Below the pieces are notes generated by a model. That model saw only the letters and a list, made by a program, of their open reading frames with translations, made no database searches and was not told where the DNA came from. From Paenarthrobacter sp. DKR-5 (GTDB lineage Bacteria > Actinomycetota > Actinomycetes > Actinomycetales > Micrococcaceae), in the NCBI RefSeq assembly GCF_018531425.1, contig NZ_JAHBOI010000002.1:186001-250000 (forward strand): a DNA stretch of 64,000 bases, read 5' to 3'. Numbering within the stretch: position 1 is the stretch's first letter; every line of letters begins with the position of its first letter. Of the stretch, positions 41,141 to 49,740 are shown piece after piece. The translations under genes and the position numbers were made by a program.

Positions 41141-42572
41141 GGGGTTCCACCCGGGTATCCGCGCCGAGCACCCAATCGGCCAGCAGCGCCCGGCTCAGTT
41201 TGCCTGCGGCGGTCAGCGGGAGTTCGCGGAGCCGGTAATAGCGCCGCGGGCGGGCCGCTTCGGCCAGCGCACCGGCGGCCTGCCGGCGGAGGTCCTGCGC
41301 CCGGAGGTCCCCGTCCGCGAGCACCGCGGCGACGACCTTCATTCCCCGCCGGCCGTCGGCGACGCCTGCCGCGATGACCTGCCGGACGCCGGCAACACCC
41401 GCCAAGGCGGCCTCGACTTCCTGCGGGAAGACATTCCGGCCGGAGGTGACCAGCATGTCGGCCTTGCGGCCGAGGAAATGCAGTACTCCGTCGTCATCGA
41501 GGCAGCCCTGGTCCTGGACCGTCGCCCAGCGGCCGAACCGGCGCAGGCCCGCGCGGTCGTCGCCCCAAAGGTAGCCGCGGCTGATGAGGGCGCTGTCGAC
41601 GCAGATGTTTCCGCTCCGGCCCGGCCCGCACGGCTGGCCCTGGTCGTCGAGGACGGCCACGGACACGCCGGGGAACGGCCGGCCGACGGCGGTCCCCGGC
41701 AGTGCCGGCTCGCCCGGCGCCTGGCGGGAGGCGGCGACGAAGCTCAGCTCGGAGGCGCCGTAGTACTCGTGGATGACGGCTTCCGGCGCCCACGCCCGGG
41801 CGGCGGCGCGGGTGGCCGGGTCGAGCTTGGCGCCGCCTGAGACGATGCTGCTCAGCCGGCGGCCCGCGGCCCTGCCCTCAGGGCTCGCGCCGGCGCGTTC
41901 CGCCAGCAGGCGCAGCTGTGCCGGCACCACCACCAGTCGCCCAATGTCCTCCCGGCCGAGTGCTTCGAGTGCCTCGGCCGTGCCGCCGGCAACGGTGTGG
42001 AACGGGGTGCCCTCCCGGAGGCATTCGGCCAGCGCATACAGATTGACCCCCGAAGAGAGTGGGCCCGGCGCCAGGGTCGCGGCGCCGTCGTGCAACCCGA
42101 ACAGCTGGCCGGTGACCTCCAGCGACAGCTGCCAGGAGCGCCTGGTCCGGCTGAAGGCTTTCGGCAGCGCCGTCGTGCCGGAGGTCAGGCCGACGAGGAA
42201 CACGCTCCCGGGCGGTCCGTCGGCGAGCGTGGTTCCGGTGCTGCTGCCGGCCGTGTCCGCCACGGCTTCCGGCCCGTCAAGGACCGTGTCCGGCTCCAGC
42301 CGCGACAGCACGGCTGCCCGCTGCTGCGAAGGCCACGCCGGGTCCAGGACGGCGCAACGCCCGCTGCCGGACATCGCGCCGGCGATGGCTGCCACGGCTT
42401 CGACCGAATTGGGCAGGCAGACCGCCGTCAGTCCGCTCCCCCGGCCGAGCGCTGCCGCGGCCTCCGCCAACCCGGCGTAGCTCAGCACCTTGGTGCCGAC
42501 GACGACGGCGGGCGCGCCGGGGCGGTCGGCGGCCCATCGGCTCAGGCGGTCGAGGAACGGCATCGCTTCCAC
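41133..42572 (-). CDS. Acyl-CoA ligase (AMP-binding), YhfT-like
   Basis: The 479-residue adenylate-forming enzyme has the P-loop GLTSGTTALPKAFSRT, IHEYYGASELSFVA, the Asp region GRWATVQDQG and the C-terminal Lys in LTAAGKLSRALL. It activates a carboxylic acid as acyl-AMP then acyl-CoA; the substrate is unknown. GTG 42572 has GGAGAG upstream; ATG 42563 is an alternative. It overlaps the thiolase start, so the pair is coupled. Proximity to bioYMN suggests an acyl precursor linked to biotin. Confidence 0.88.
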   Translation of the reverse strand: MEAMPFLDRLSRWAADRPGAPAVVVGTKVLSYAGLAEAAAALGRGSGLTAVCLPNSVEAVAAIAGAMSGSGRCAVLDPAWPSQQRAAVLSRLEPDTVLDGPEAVADTAGSSTGTTLADGPPGSVFLVGLTSGTTALPKAFSRTRRSWQLSLEVTGQLFGLHDGAATLAPGPLSSGVNLYALAECLREGTPFHTVAGGTAEALEALGREDIGRLVVVPAQLRLLAERAGASPEGRAAGRRLSSIVSGGAKLDPATRAAARAWAPEAVIHEYYGASELSFVAASRQAPGEPALPGTAVGRPFPGVSVAVLDDQGQPCGPGRSGNICVDSALISRGYLWGDDRAGLRRFGRWATVQDQGCLDDDGVLHFLGRKADMLVTSGRNVFPQEVEAALAGVAGVRQVIAAGVADGRRGMKVVAAVLADGDLRAQDLRRQAAGALAEAARPRRYYRLRELPLTAAGKLSRALLADWVLGADTRVEPLE

Positions 42573-42609
42573 TGTAGGCTCTCCGGGCCGGCCGGAGCAG
42601 CCCCCCGTC

Positions 42610-42615
42610 TATTGT
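42610..42615 (+). promoter_or_regulatory. -10 of a probable leaderless metallopeptidase transcript
   Basis: TATTGT ends 6 nt before the ATG at 42622 and no Shine-Dalgarno is present. Confidence 0.45.
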
Positions 42616-42621
42616 TGACGC

Positions 42622-43515
42622 ATGAGTTTCAACGACAACGCCCAGCTCGATCCGTCCCAGCTCGAGGACCGCCGAGGCTCCGGACTCGGGTTGAGGGTCG
42701 GTGGGGGAATCGGCGGCGGCATTGTGCTGCTGCTGGCGGCCCTCTTCGGCATCAACCCGCAGCTGCTCGAGGGTCTGGCCGGGGGCGGCCCGGCTGCGGC
42801 GCCGGCGACCTCGGGGGCGGCGTCAGAGTGCCGCACCGGCAGCCAGGCGGACCAGCGGCTGGACTGCCGGATTGTCGGGACCGTGAACTCGCTCAACAGT
42901 TTCTGGCCGGCCTACCTCGCGCAGCAGAATGTCCGCTACGCGCGCCCGAAGACGGTCATCTTCTCCCAGCAGGTCTCCACCGGCTGCGGCACTGCCAGCA
43001 GCGAAGTGGGCCCGTTCTACTGTCCGGTCGACACCACTGCGTACTTCGACCCGGGTTTCTTCAACGAGCTGGTGACCCGCTTCGGCTCCTCCGGAGGCCC
43101 GCTGGCCCAGGAGTATGTTGTCGCCCACGAGTTCGGCCATCACATCCAGAACCTGCTCGGCAACATCAACAAGTCGCAGCAGGATCCTCAGGGCGCCAAT
43201 TCGCTGTCGGTCCGCACGGAGCTGCAGGCGGATTGCTACGCGGGCATCTGGGCCAAGTACGCGTCCACGCGCAAGGACGCCAACGGCCAGGTCCTGCTGG
43301 AACCGGTCACCCGGCAGGATCTCGCGGATGCCCTCTCGGCAGCCTCCTCGGTCGGTGACGACCGGATTCAGAAGGCCGCAACCGGCCGCACTAACCCGGA
43401 GTCGTGGACCCATGGATCGAGCGCTGAGCGGCAGGCCTGGTTCAGCCAGGGCTACAGCAAGGGAACCCTTGGCTCCTGCAACACTTTCGGCGCCGCTGAC
43501 CTGACCCGTCCGTAG
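42622..43515 (+). CDS. Neutral zinc metallopeptidase, membrane-anchored (YpfJ family)
   Basis: The 297-residue protein has a short cytoplasmic N terminus, one transmembrane helix (about 32-46, IVLLLAALFGI), a Gly/Ala linker, then a metallopeptidase domain with HEFGHHIQNLLG (about 168) and the downstream Glu in ELQADCYAGIWA. Pairs of Cys in the secreted half suggest disulfides. The family is conserved with little functional data; it likely acts at the cell surface. It diverges from the acyl-CoA ligase. Confidence 0.92.
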   Translation: MSFNDNAQLDPSQLEDRRGSGLGLRVGGGIGGGIVLLLAALFGINPQLLEGLAGGGPAAAPATSGAASECRTGSQADQRLDCRIVGTVNSLNSFWPAYLAQQNVRYARPKTVIFSQQVSTGCGTASSEVGPFYCPVDTTAYFDPGFFNELVTRFGSSGGPLAQEYVVAHEFGHHIQNLLGNINKSQQDPQGANSLSVRTELQADCYAGIWAKYASTRKDANGQVLLEPVTRQDLADALSAASSVGDDRIQKAATGRTNPESWTHGSSAERQAWFSQGYSKGTLGSCNTFGAADLTRP

Positions 43516-43539
43516 GCGTGTCAACACTGCTTAAACGCC

Positions 43540-43581
43540 GACGGCGGGCAGCAGCACCAACCGGTGCCGCTGCCCGCCGTC
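43540..43581. terminator. Bidirectional terminator
   Basis: A 13-bp stem (43540-43552 with 43569-43581) continues inward after one mismatch by 5 bp. It lies between the metallopeptidase and the convergent suf operon end. Confidence 0.7.
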
Positions 43582-43596
43582 CCCCTAGCGAGGAGG

Positions 43597-43959
43597 CTAG
43601 ATGTTGAAGCCGAGGGCGCGCATCTGGTCGCGGCCGTCCTCGGTGATCCGTTCCGGCCCCCACGGCGGCATCCACACCCAGTTCAGCCGCCACTCGTCCA
43701 CGATGCCGTCGAGAGCCTGGCCGGTCTGCTCTTCGATCACGTCGGTGAGCGGGCAGGCGGCCGTCGTCAGCGTCATGTCGATCAGCAGTGCGCCGTCGTC
43801 GCCGTAGCGCAGGCCGTACAGCAGGCCCAAGTCGACGACATTCACGCCCAGCTCAGGGTCGATGACGTCCTTGAGCGCCTCTTCGACGTCCTCGAGGCTG
43901 GTCTGCGCCGGGTTCACCGGCTCCACCTGGTTCGGTTCGGTCGTGCCTGTGTCAGTCAT
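43597..43959 (-). CDS. sufT: SufT-like metal-sulfur cluster assembly factor (DUF59)
   Basis: The 120-residue MIP18/DUF59 protein has LEDVEEALKDVIDPELGVN, NVVDLGLLYGL and the conserved Cys in TLTTAACPLTDVI. These proteins help mature or deliver Fe-S clusters. It lies 9 nt after sufC with AAGGA upstream of the ATG and ends the suf operon. In the mycobacterial operon, sufS and sufU stand between sufC and sufT; both are missing here. Confidence 0.93.
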   Translation of the reverse strand: MTDTGTTEPNQVEPVNPAQTSLEDVEEALKDVIDPELGVNVVDLGLLYGLRYGDDGALLIDMTLTTAACPLTDVIEEQTGQALDGIVDEWRLNWVWMPPWGPERITEDGRDQMRALGFNI

Positions 43960-43968
43960 GGTTCCTTC

Positions 43969-44754
43969 TTAGGCCTGGGCCGCAGCCGTGTTCAGCGCAC
44001 CGTTCGGCGCGGTGAACCGGTCGTAGCCTTCTTCTTCAAGGCGGTCCGCGAGCTCAGGGCCGCCTTCTTCGGCGATCCGGCCGTCCACGAAGACGTGGAC
44101 GAAGTCCGGCTTGATGTAGCGCAGGATGCGTGTGTAGTGGGTGATGAGCAGCGTGCCCATCCCGCCGCCGGCGTGGGCGCGGTTCACTCCTTCGGAGACC
44201 ACCTTGAGCGCGTCGACGTCGAGGCCGGAGTCGGTCTCGTCGAGGATCGCGAACTTGGGCTTGAACAGCTCCAGCTGCAGGATCTCCACGCGCTTCTTCT
44301 CGCCGCCGGAGAAGCCCTCGTTCACGTTGCGCTGGGCGAAGTCCGCGTCGATGCGCAGCTGGCTCATGGCCGCCTTGACGTCCTTGGTCCAGGTGCGCAG
44401 GCTCGGGGCTTCGCCGTCGATGGCGGTCTTCGCGGTGCGCAGGAAGTTCGTCATGGTCACGCCGGGGACCTCGACCGGGTACTGCATGGCCAGGAAGAGG
44501 CCGGCGCGGGCACGCTCGTCCACGCTCATCGAGAGCACGTCCTCGCCGTCGAGCGTGATCGAGCCGCTGTCGACCGTGTAGCGCGGGTGGCCGGCGATCG
44601 TGGAGGCCAGGGTGGACTTGCCCGAGCCGTTCGGGCCCATGATGGCGTGCGTCTCACCGGTCTTGATCGTCAGGCTGACGCCCTTGAGGATTTCCTTCGT
44701 GCCCTGCTCGGTCGAGATGCTGACGTGCAGGTCCTTGATTTCAAGCGTTGACAT
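43969..44754 (-). CDS. sufC: Fe-S cluster assembly ATPase SufC
   Basis: The 261-residue ABC ATPase has Walker A GPNGSGKSTLASTIAG, FLAMQYPVEVPGVTM, the Suf-type signature FSGGEKKRVEILQL and Walker B ILDETDSGLDVDAL, with Glu-Thr-Asp typical of SufC. It forms the SufBCD scaffold complex. ATG 44754 matches the family start (MSTLEIKDLHV). Confidence 0.96.
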   Translation of the reverse strand: MSTLEIKDLHVSISTEQGTKEILKGVSLTIKTGETHAIMGPNGSGKSTLASTIAGHPRYTVDSGSITLDGEDVLSMSVDERARAGLFLAMQYPVEVPGVTMTNFLRTAKTAIDGEAPSLRTWTKDVKAAMSQLRIDADFAQRNVNEGFSGGEKKRVEILQLELFKPKFAILDETDSGLDVDALKVVSEGVNRAHAGGGMGTLLITHYTRILRYIKPDFVHVFVDGRIAEEGGPELADRLEEEGYDRFTAPNGALNTAAAQA

Positions 44755-44786
44755 AGGTTCTTCGTTCTTCTTTCGGATGAAAAGTC

Positions 44787-45134
44787 TTAGCGGGTCGGGG
44801 CCGGAGCCCCGTTGATGACGGTGCTGACGTCCACGTAAACGTCGTCGCCGTCCAGTTCCAGGGCAAACACCGGGACGGGCTCGAACGCCGGAAGGCTCAG
44901 CGGCTGGCCGGTGCGCAGGTCGAATTGGGAACCGTGGCCCCAGCATTCGATCGTGCAGCCCTCAACGTCACCCTCGGACAGCGAGACGTCGGCGTGGGAG
45001 CAGGTGTCCCCGATGGCGTGCAGCTGCCCGTCGGAGTCTTTCACGATCGCCACAGGATAGTCCTGGACCAGGATGCGCAGCGCGCTCTTGACCCCGATCT
45101 CCGACGCCCTGCAGACCAGCTCCCCGGCCGGCAT
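44787..45134 (-). CDS. Rieske-type ferredoxin in the suf operon
   Basis: The 115-residue protein has the Rieske motifs CSHADVSL and CWGHGSQFD (CxH...CxxH), so it binds a [2Fe-2S] cluster with two Cys and two His. It resembles the ferredoxin subunits of non-heme oxygenases. It starts within the sufD stop (TGATG, 1-nt overlap), so it is coupled to sufD. It may donate electrons in cluster assembly or be a cluster acceptor. Confidence 0.92.
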   Translation of the reverse strand: MPAGELVCRASEIGVKSALRILVQDYPVAIVKDSDGQLHAIGDTCSHADVSLSEGDVEGCTIECWGHGSQFDLRTGQPLSLPAFEPVPVFALELDGDDVYVDVSTVINGAPAPTR

Positions 45135-46471
45135 CAGAGGTTCCCTGCCTCGAGTTCGCGTTCGACGGCGTCGCGCAGGCGCTCCTCGAGGGCAGGAACC
45201 TTGATCTGCTGGATGACCTCGTTGAGGAAGCCGCGGACCACCAGCCGGCGGGCGGCGTCCTCCGGAATGCCGCGGGCCATCAGGTAGAACAGGTGCTCGT
45301 CGTCGAACCGGCCGGTGGCGCTGGCGTGGCCTGCGCCTTCGATCAGACCGGTTTCGATCTCCAGGTTCGGCACCGAATCGGCGCGGGCACCATCGGTGAG
45401 CAGCAGGTTCCGGTTCATCTCGTAGGTGTCCGTACCTTCGGCCTCCTTGCGGATGAGCACGTCGCCGACCCACACGGTGTGGGCGTCGCGGCCCTGGAGG
45501 GCTCCCTTGTACGTCACGCGGGACTTGCAGTTGGGCACTGCGTGGTCCACGAACAGGCGCTGTTCGAAGTGCTGCCCGGCATCGGCGAAGTACAAGCCGT
45601 ACATCTCCACGTCCCCGCCCTGGCCCGCGAACCGGGCGGAGGGGGTCACGCGGACCAGATTGCCGCCGAGGTTGACGACAACGTGCTTGAAGTGCGCGTC
45701 CTTGCCGATCTTTGCCTGCTGCGCGCTGGCGTGCACCGAGTCGTCGTTCCAGTCCTGGATGCTGACGACGGTGAGCTTTGCGCCCTCCTCGACCAGCACT
45801 TCGACGTTCTCGGACACGACGCCGGTTCCCTGGTGGTCAAGCACGACGACCGCAGCGGAGTTGGGCTTGGCGTGGATGAACACGTGGCTCGCAGCAGGGT
45901 CTTCGCCGGCGCCTGTCACCGTCACCGTGGTTTCTCCCTCAGCCTGGAAGCCGGCGGGGACCGTCAGGACGGTCGCTTCGGCGGCGGATTCCCACGCGGC
46001 GGCGGAGACGCGGTCCTCGGGGATGCCGGCGGAGCCGATGCGGGCGTCGTCGTGCCCGACGGTCTCAACGGTCACACCCTCGGCGGCGGACACCGCGACG
46101 GCCGGAGGCTGCCCGACGAGTTCGCCCTTGTCCAGGCCGCGGAGCCGCTGCAGCGGGGTGAACCGCCAGTCCTCCTCGCGGCCGGTCAGCACAGGGAAGT
46201 CGGCGAGCCGGTACGAGGTAAGGCGGCCGGCGCGGGAGCTGTCCGGCACACCGACCCCTCCCCCGTGGCTGTGGCTCTTGACGGCCTCCCCTGCCAGCGG
46301 CGAACCCGCGGCGGGGTTCTCCGCGGCGAGCTTCTCGCCTTCCTCGCTCATTCCGGCGATCGCCGGGGTGCCGGCGTCGATTTCGTCGATGCTCGGGGCA
46401 CCGATGCGTGCTTTTTCCACTACGTCCTTCGTACCTTCGGTGTTCGTTTCAGCAGTTCCGGGAAGCGCCAC
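45134..46471 (-). CDS. sufD: Fe-S cluster assembly protein SufD
   Basis: The 445-residue SufD has a long N-terminal region, the FPVLTGREEDWRFTPLQRL helix, and the beta-helix core ending GHASATGRFDDEHLFYLMAR, GIPEDAARRLVVRGFLNEV. It pairs with SufB in the SufBC2D scaffold. The GTG start overlaps the sufB stop by 1 nt. Confidence 0.95.
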   Translation of the reverse strand: MALPGTAETNTEGTKDVVEKARIGAPSIDEIDAGTPAIAGMSEEGEKLAAENPAAGSPLAGEAVKSHSHGGGVGVPDSSRAGRLTSYRLADFPVLTGREEDWRFTPLQRLRGLDKGELVGQPPAVAVSAAEGVTVETVGHDDARIGSAGIPEDRVSAAAWESAAEATVLTVPAGFQAEGETTVTVTGAGEDPAASHVFIHAKPNSAAVVVLDHQGTGVVSENVEVLVEEGAKLTVVSIQDWNDDSVHASAQQAKIGKDAHFKHVVVNLGGNLVRVTPSARFAGQGGDVEMYGLYFADAGQHFEQRLFVDHAVPNCKSRVTYKGALQGRDAHTVWVGDVLIRKEAEGTDTYEMNRNLLLTDGARADSVPNLEIETGLIEGAGHASATGRFDDEHLFYLMARGIPEDAARRLVVRGFLNEVIQQIKVPALEERLRDAVERELEAGNL

Positions 46472-47934
46472 TAGCCGACCGATCCTTCCATCTGGAGTTC
46501 GATCAGGCGGTTGAGCTCAAGCGCGTACTCCATCGGCAGCTCGCGGGCGATCGGCTCGATGAAGCCGCGCACGATCATCGCCATCGCCTCGTCCTCCGGC
46601 ATGCCGCGGGACATCAGGTAGAACAGCTGCTCCTCGCTGACCCGCGACACCGTTGCCTCGTGGCCCATGGTGACGTCGTCCTCGCGGACGTCGACGTACG
46701 GGTACGTGTCGGAGCGGGAAATGGTGTCCACCAGCAGCGCGTCGCAGCGCACGGTGTTCGCCGAGTGCTTGGCGCCTTCGCGCACCTGCACCAGGCCGCG
46801 GTAGGCTGCCCGGCCGCCGCCGCGGGCGACGGACTTGGAGATGATGGAACTCTTTGTGTTCGGCGCGATGTGGACCATCTTCGAGCCGGTGTCCTGGTGC
46901 TGGCCTTCGCCGGCGAACGCGATCGAGAGGGTCTCACCCTTGGCGTGTTCCCCGACGAGGTACACAGCCGGGTACTTCATGGTCACCTTGGAACCGATGT
47001 TGCCGTCGATCCACTCCATGGTGGCGCCCTCATGCGCGATCGCGCGCTTGGTCACCAGGTTGTACACGTTGTTGGACCAGTTCTGGATCGTCGTGTACCG
47101 CACGCGGGCGTTCTTCTTCACGATGATCTCAACCACGGCGGAGTGCAGCGAGTCCGAGGTGTAGATCGGGGCGGTGCAGCCCTCGATGTAGTGGACGTAA
47201 GAGTCCTCGTCGGCGATGATCAGGGTCCGCTCGAACTGGCCCATGTTCTCGGTGTTGATGCGGAAGTAGGCCTGCAGCGGGATCTCGACGTGGACGCCCT
47301 TGGGGACGTAGACGAAGGAACCGCCGGACCAGACCGAAGTGTTCAGCGAGGCGAACTTGTTGTCGCCCACGGGGATCACGGTGCCGAAGTACTCCTGGAA
47401 GATCTCGGGGTGCTCGCGCAGCGCGGTGTCGGTGTCCAGGAAGATGACGCCCTGCTTCTCCAGGTCCTCGCGGATCTGGTGGTACACCACCTCGGACTCG
47501 TACTGGGCGGCGACGCCGGCGACCAGGCGGCTGCGCTCGGCCTCCGGGATGCCCAGCTTCTCGTAGGTGTTGCGGATGTCCTCGGGCAGGTCCTCCCAGG
47601 AAGCAGCCTGCTTCTCGGTCGAGCGCACGAAGTACTTGATGTTGTCGAAGTCGATGCCGGACAGGTCCGCGCCCCAGGTGGGCATGGGCTTGCGGTCGAA
47701 GTACTTGAGCCCCTTCAGGCGGAGGTCGAGCATCCATTCGGGCTCGTTCTTCTTCGCCGAGATGTCCCGGACGACCTCTTCGTTCAGGCCGCGCCGGGCA
47801 TTGGCGCCGGCGTCGTTCTTGTCGGCCCAGCCGTACTCGTAGGTGCCGATGCCCTCCAGCTCCGGGTTCTTCTCCAGAATTTCGGAAATCACCGTGGAGG
47901 GGGCGCCGACCTTCTCTGCTAGTTGGTCCGTCAT
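46471..47934 (-). CDS. sufB: Fe-S cluster assembly protein SufB
   Basis: The 487-residue SufB has [20 protein letters not shown], the [20 protein letters not shown] region and the beta-helix with [20 protein letters not shown]; the C terminus has the SufB/D motif [20 protein letters not shown]. It is the scaffold on which clusters are built. GAAAGG precedes the ATG, which overlaps the sufR stop by 4 nt (ATGA). Confidence 0.97.
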   Translation of the reverse strand: MTDQLAEKVGAPSTVISEILEKNPELEGIGTYEYGWADKNDAGANARRGLNEEVVRDISAKKNEPEWMLDLRLKGLKYFDRKPMPTWGADLSGIDFDNIKYFVRSTEKQAASWEDLPEDIRNTYEKLGIPEAERSRLVAGVAAQYESEVVYHQIREDLEKQGVIFLDTDTALREHPEIFQEYFGTVIPVGDNKFASLNTSVWSGGSFVYVPKGVHVEIPLQAYFRINTENMGQFERTLIIADEDSYVHYIEGCTAPIYTSDSLHSAVVEIIVKKNARVRYTTIQNWSNNVYNLVTKRAIAHEGATMEWIDGNIGSKVTMKYPAVYLVGEHAKGETLSIAFAGEGQHQDTGSKMVHIAPNTKSSIISKSVARGGGRAAYRGLVQVREGAKHSANTVRCDALLVDTISRSDTYPYVDVREDDVTMGHEATVSRVSEEQLFYLMSRGMPEDEAMAMIVRGFIEPIARELPMEYALELNRLIELQMEGSVG

Positions 47935-48689
47935 AGCGGCCTTTCTTGCTGATGGTTGGTTACTTCGGTTCCCAGTGCGGCCACCGTACGCGGCCGCCCT
48001 GTTGGTATGTGGGTCGTGCAGACGTGCCCGCCGCTGGCGAGCGTGGACAGCCGGCGCACGTCAACACCGACCAGTTCCGCGAACACCTCGGTCTCGGCGT
48101 CGCAGAAGACCGGGAATTCCGCCGCCAGCTCCTGCACCGGGCAGTGGCCCTGGCACAGCTGCACTGCCGCCAGCGGGCCCTTCAGCCCAAGGGTGGTGGT
48201 GGAAGCGACGAAACCGTCGCGGCTGAGCGCCTCGGAGAGGGCCTGTGCCCGGGAGGCGACATCGTTGCCGGCGGCGTCGACCTCGGGACGGTACTTTTCC
48301 CGCATCGTCGAAAACCGCTTGCGCGCGTACTCGGCGACGGCCGCTTCCCCGCCCAACTGCTCGAGCTGCTTCAACGCGGTGCGCGCAATTTCGAGGTAGT
48401 CGTCGCCGAGGCTGCTCTGGCCGCGCTTGCTGAGCACGTAGCGCCGGGCAGGCCGGCCCGCGCGGGCCCCGGCCTTGGCGACCCGCTTGACCTCGATGAT
48501 GCCCTGACGGGAGAGGTGGTCCAGATGGCGCCGGACGGCGGCCGGGGTCAGACCAAGCAGGTTGCCCAGTTCCGCCGCGCTCACCGGGCCATGCTCAAGG
48601 ACCGCGCCGAGGACACGGTCCCTGGTACGGTCTTCCGCTTCGGCTGCGGTGGTGTGGGCGGCGCTGCGGCTGCCGGTGATGTTCCCCAT
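47931..48689 (-). CDS. sufR: SufR-like Fe-S-sensing transcriptional repressor
   Basis: The 252-residue ArsR-like protein has an N-terminal winged helix ([26 protein letters not shown] region) and a C-terminal Cys cluster, [19 protein letters not shown] and HVCTTHI, able to hold a [4Fe-4S] cluster. It should repress the suf operon when clusters are plentiful. ATG 48689 was chosen; a GTG three codons earlier is possible. It heads the suf operon and overlaps sufB by 4 nt. Confidence 0.93.
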   Translation of the reverse strand: MGNITGSRSAAHTTAAEAEDRTRDRVLGAVLEHGPVSAAELGNLLGLTPAAVRRHLDHLSRQGIIEVKRVAKAGARAGRPARRYVLSKRGQSSLGDDYLEIARTALKQLEQLGGEAAVAEYARKRFSTMREKYRPEVDAAGNDVASRAQALSEALSRDGFVASTTTLGLKGPLAAVQLCQGHCPVQELAAEFPVFCDAETEVFAELVGVDVRRLSTLASGGHVCTTHIPTGRPRTVAALGTEVTNHQQERPL

Positions 48690-48698
48690 GGAATACAC

Positions 48699-48704
48699 AA
48701 CATA
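48699..48704 (-). promoter_or_regulatory. Candidate -10 of the suf operon
   Basis: TATGTT on the minus strand ends 9 nt before the ATG at 48689, so the message would have a very short leader. The surrounding AT-rich stretch (48690-48720) is unusual for the window and may hold the SufR site; no perfect palindrome was found. Confidence 0.35.
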
Positions 48705-48777
48705 ATCATGACGTAATTTACTCCGGCCTTCCAGTAAGGCGGACCTTTCCGGCCGCGGCCGCCGGTACTACATCGCG

Positions 48778-48783
48778 TAGAAT
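48778..48783 (+). promoter_or_regulatory. -10 of a probable leaderless ABC transporter transcript
   Basis: TAGAAT, 5 of 6 matches to TATAAT, ends 6 nt before the GTG at 48790. No Shine-Dalgarno or -35 is evident. Confidence 0.5.
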
Positions 48784-48789
48784 GGCCGG

Positions 48790-49740
48790 GTGCCAGTTTC
48801 GGATTCGCCCGCCCTCGAGATCGACGGACTCATCAAGGACGTCGGCCCCATCGCCTCCCTCGACGGCAGGATGATGCGGGTCCTCGACGGCGTTTCACTC
48901 TCGGCGCGGTTCGGCCAGGTCACTGCCCTGCTCGGCGCGAACGGTGCCGGAAAGACCACCACGCTCGAATGCGCGCAGGGTCTCCAGCGCCGCAACGGCG
49001 GCACCATCCGGCTGCTCGGACAGGACCCTGACAGCGCGGGAGCGGACCTGCGCGCCCGGGTCGGCGTCATGCTCCAGGACGGCGGACTGCCCCCGTCGGC
49101 CCGCCCGCTGCCGCTGCTGCGCCACATCGCCGCCATGTACCGGAATCCTCGGGACATCGGCGGCCTGGTGGAGCGGCTGGGCATCGACACGTTTACCAAC
49201 ACCACCGTCCGCCGGCTCTCCGGCGGCCAGAAGCAGCGGCTCGCGCTGGCTGCCTGCCTGGTCGGCAACCCTGAGGTGGTGTTCCTTGACGAACCGAGCG
49301 CGGGCCTTGACCCGCAGTCCCGCCAGATCGTCTTCGAGCTGATCCGCGAACTGCGCGACGAGGGCCTGGCCATCGTGCTTACCACCCACCTGCTCGACGA
49401 CGCGCAGAAGCTGGCCGACTACGTCTTCATCGTCGACGGCGGCCGGACCGTCGCCCAGGGCACCGTGCCGGAGCTGCTCGCCCAGGAGGGCTCGACGTCG
49501 TCGCGCTCCCTGATGTTTGAGGCAGCCCAGGGACTGGATCTGGCCGGGCTGCCCGCCGGGCTCGATGCGGCGGAAGTTTCGGCCGGCCACTACACCGTCA
49601 CCGGCATCCAGCAGCCCGCCGACCTGGCAGCCCTGGCGCAGTGGTGGGCCGCACACGACGTGATGCCCGCGTCCCTCCACTTCGCGGCCCGCAACCTCGA
49701 GGACGTGTTCCTCGACATCTCCGGAAGGCAGATCCGATGA
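48790..49740 (+). CDS. ABC exporter ATP-binding protein
   Basis: The 316-residue ATPase has Walker A GANGAGKTTTLECAQG, LSGGQKQRLALAACLVG, Walker B VVFLDEPSAGLDPQ and VLTTHLLDDAQKLAD, the DrrA/CcmA export type, plus a C-terminal domain with LEDVFLDISGR. It overlaps the permease gene by 4 nt (ATGA). Its substrate is unknown; in mycobacteria an ABC exporter sits in the same place beside ctaA and suf, so a heme or oxidase-assembly link is possible. Confidence 0.92.
   Translation: MPVSDSPALEIDGLIKDVGPIASLDGRMMRVLDGVSLSARFGQVTALLGANGAGKTTTLECAQGLQRRNGGTIRLLGQDPDSAGADLRARVGVMLQDGGLPPSARPLPLLRHIAAMYRNPRDIGGLVERLGIDTFTNTTVRRLSGGQKQRLALAACLVGNPEVVFLDEPSAGLDPQSRQIVFELIRELRDEGLAIVLTTHLLDDAQKLADYVFIVDGGRTVAQGTVPELLAQEGSTSSRSLMFEAAQGLDLAGLPAGLDAAEVSAGHYTVTGIQQPADLAALAQWWAAHDVMPASLHFAARNLEDVFLDISGRQIR

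Noticed and set aside
39131-41377. Long plus-strand frame through bioN and the antisense of the thiolase.
   Set aside because: Arg/Pro/Gly-rich sequence without motifs, fully covered by the supported genes bioM/bioN and the thiolase.
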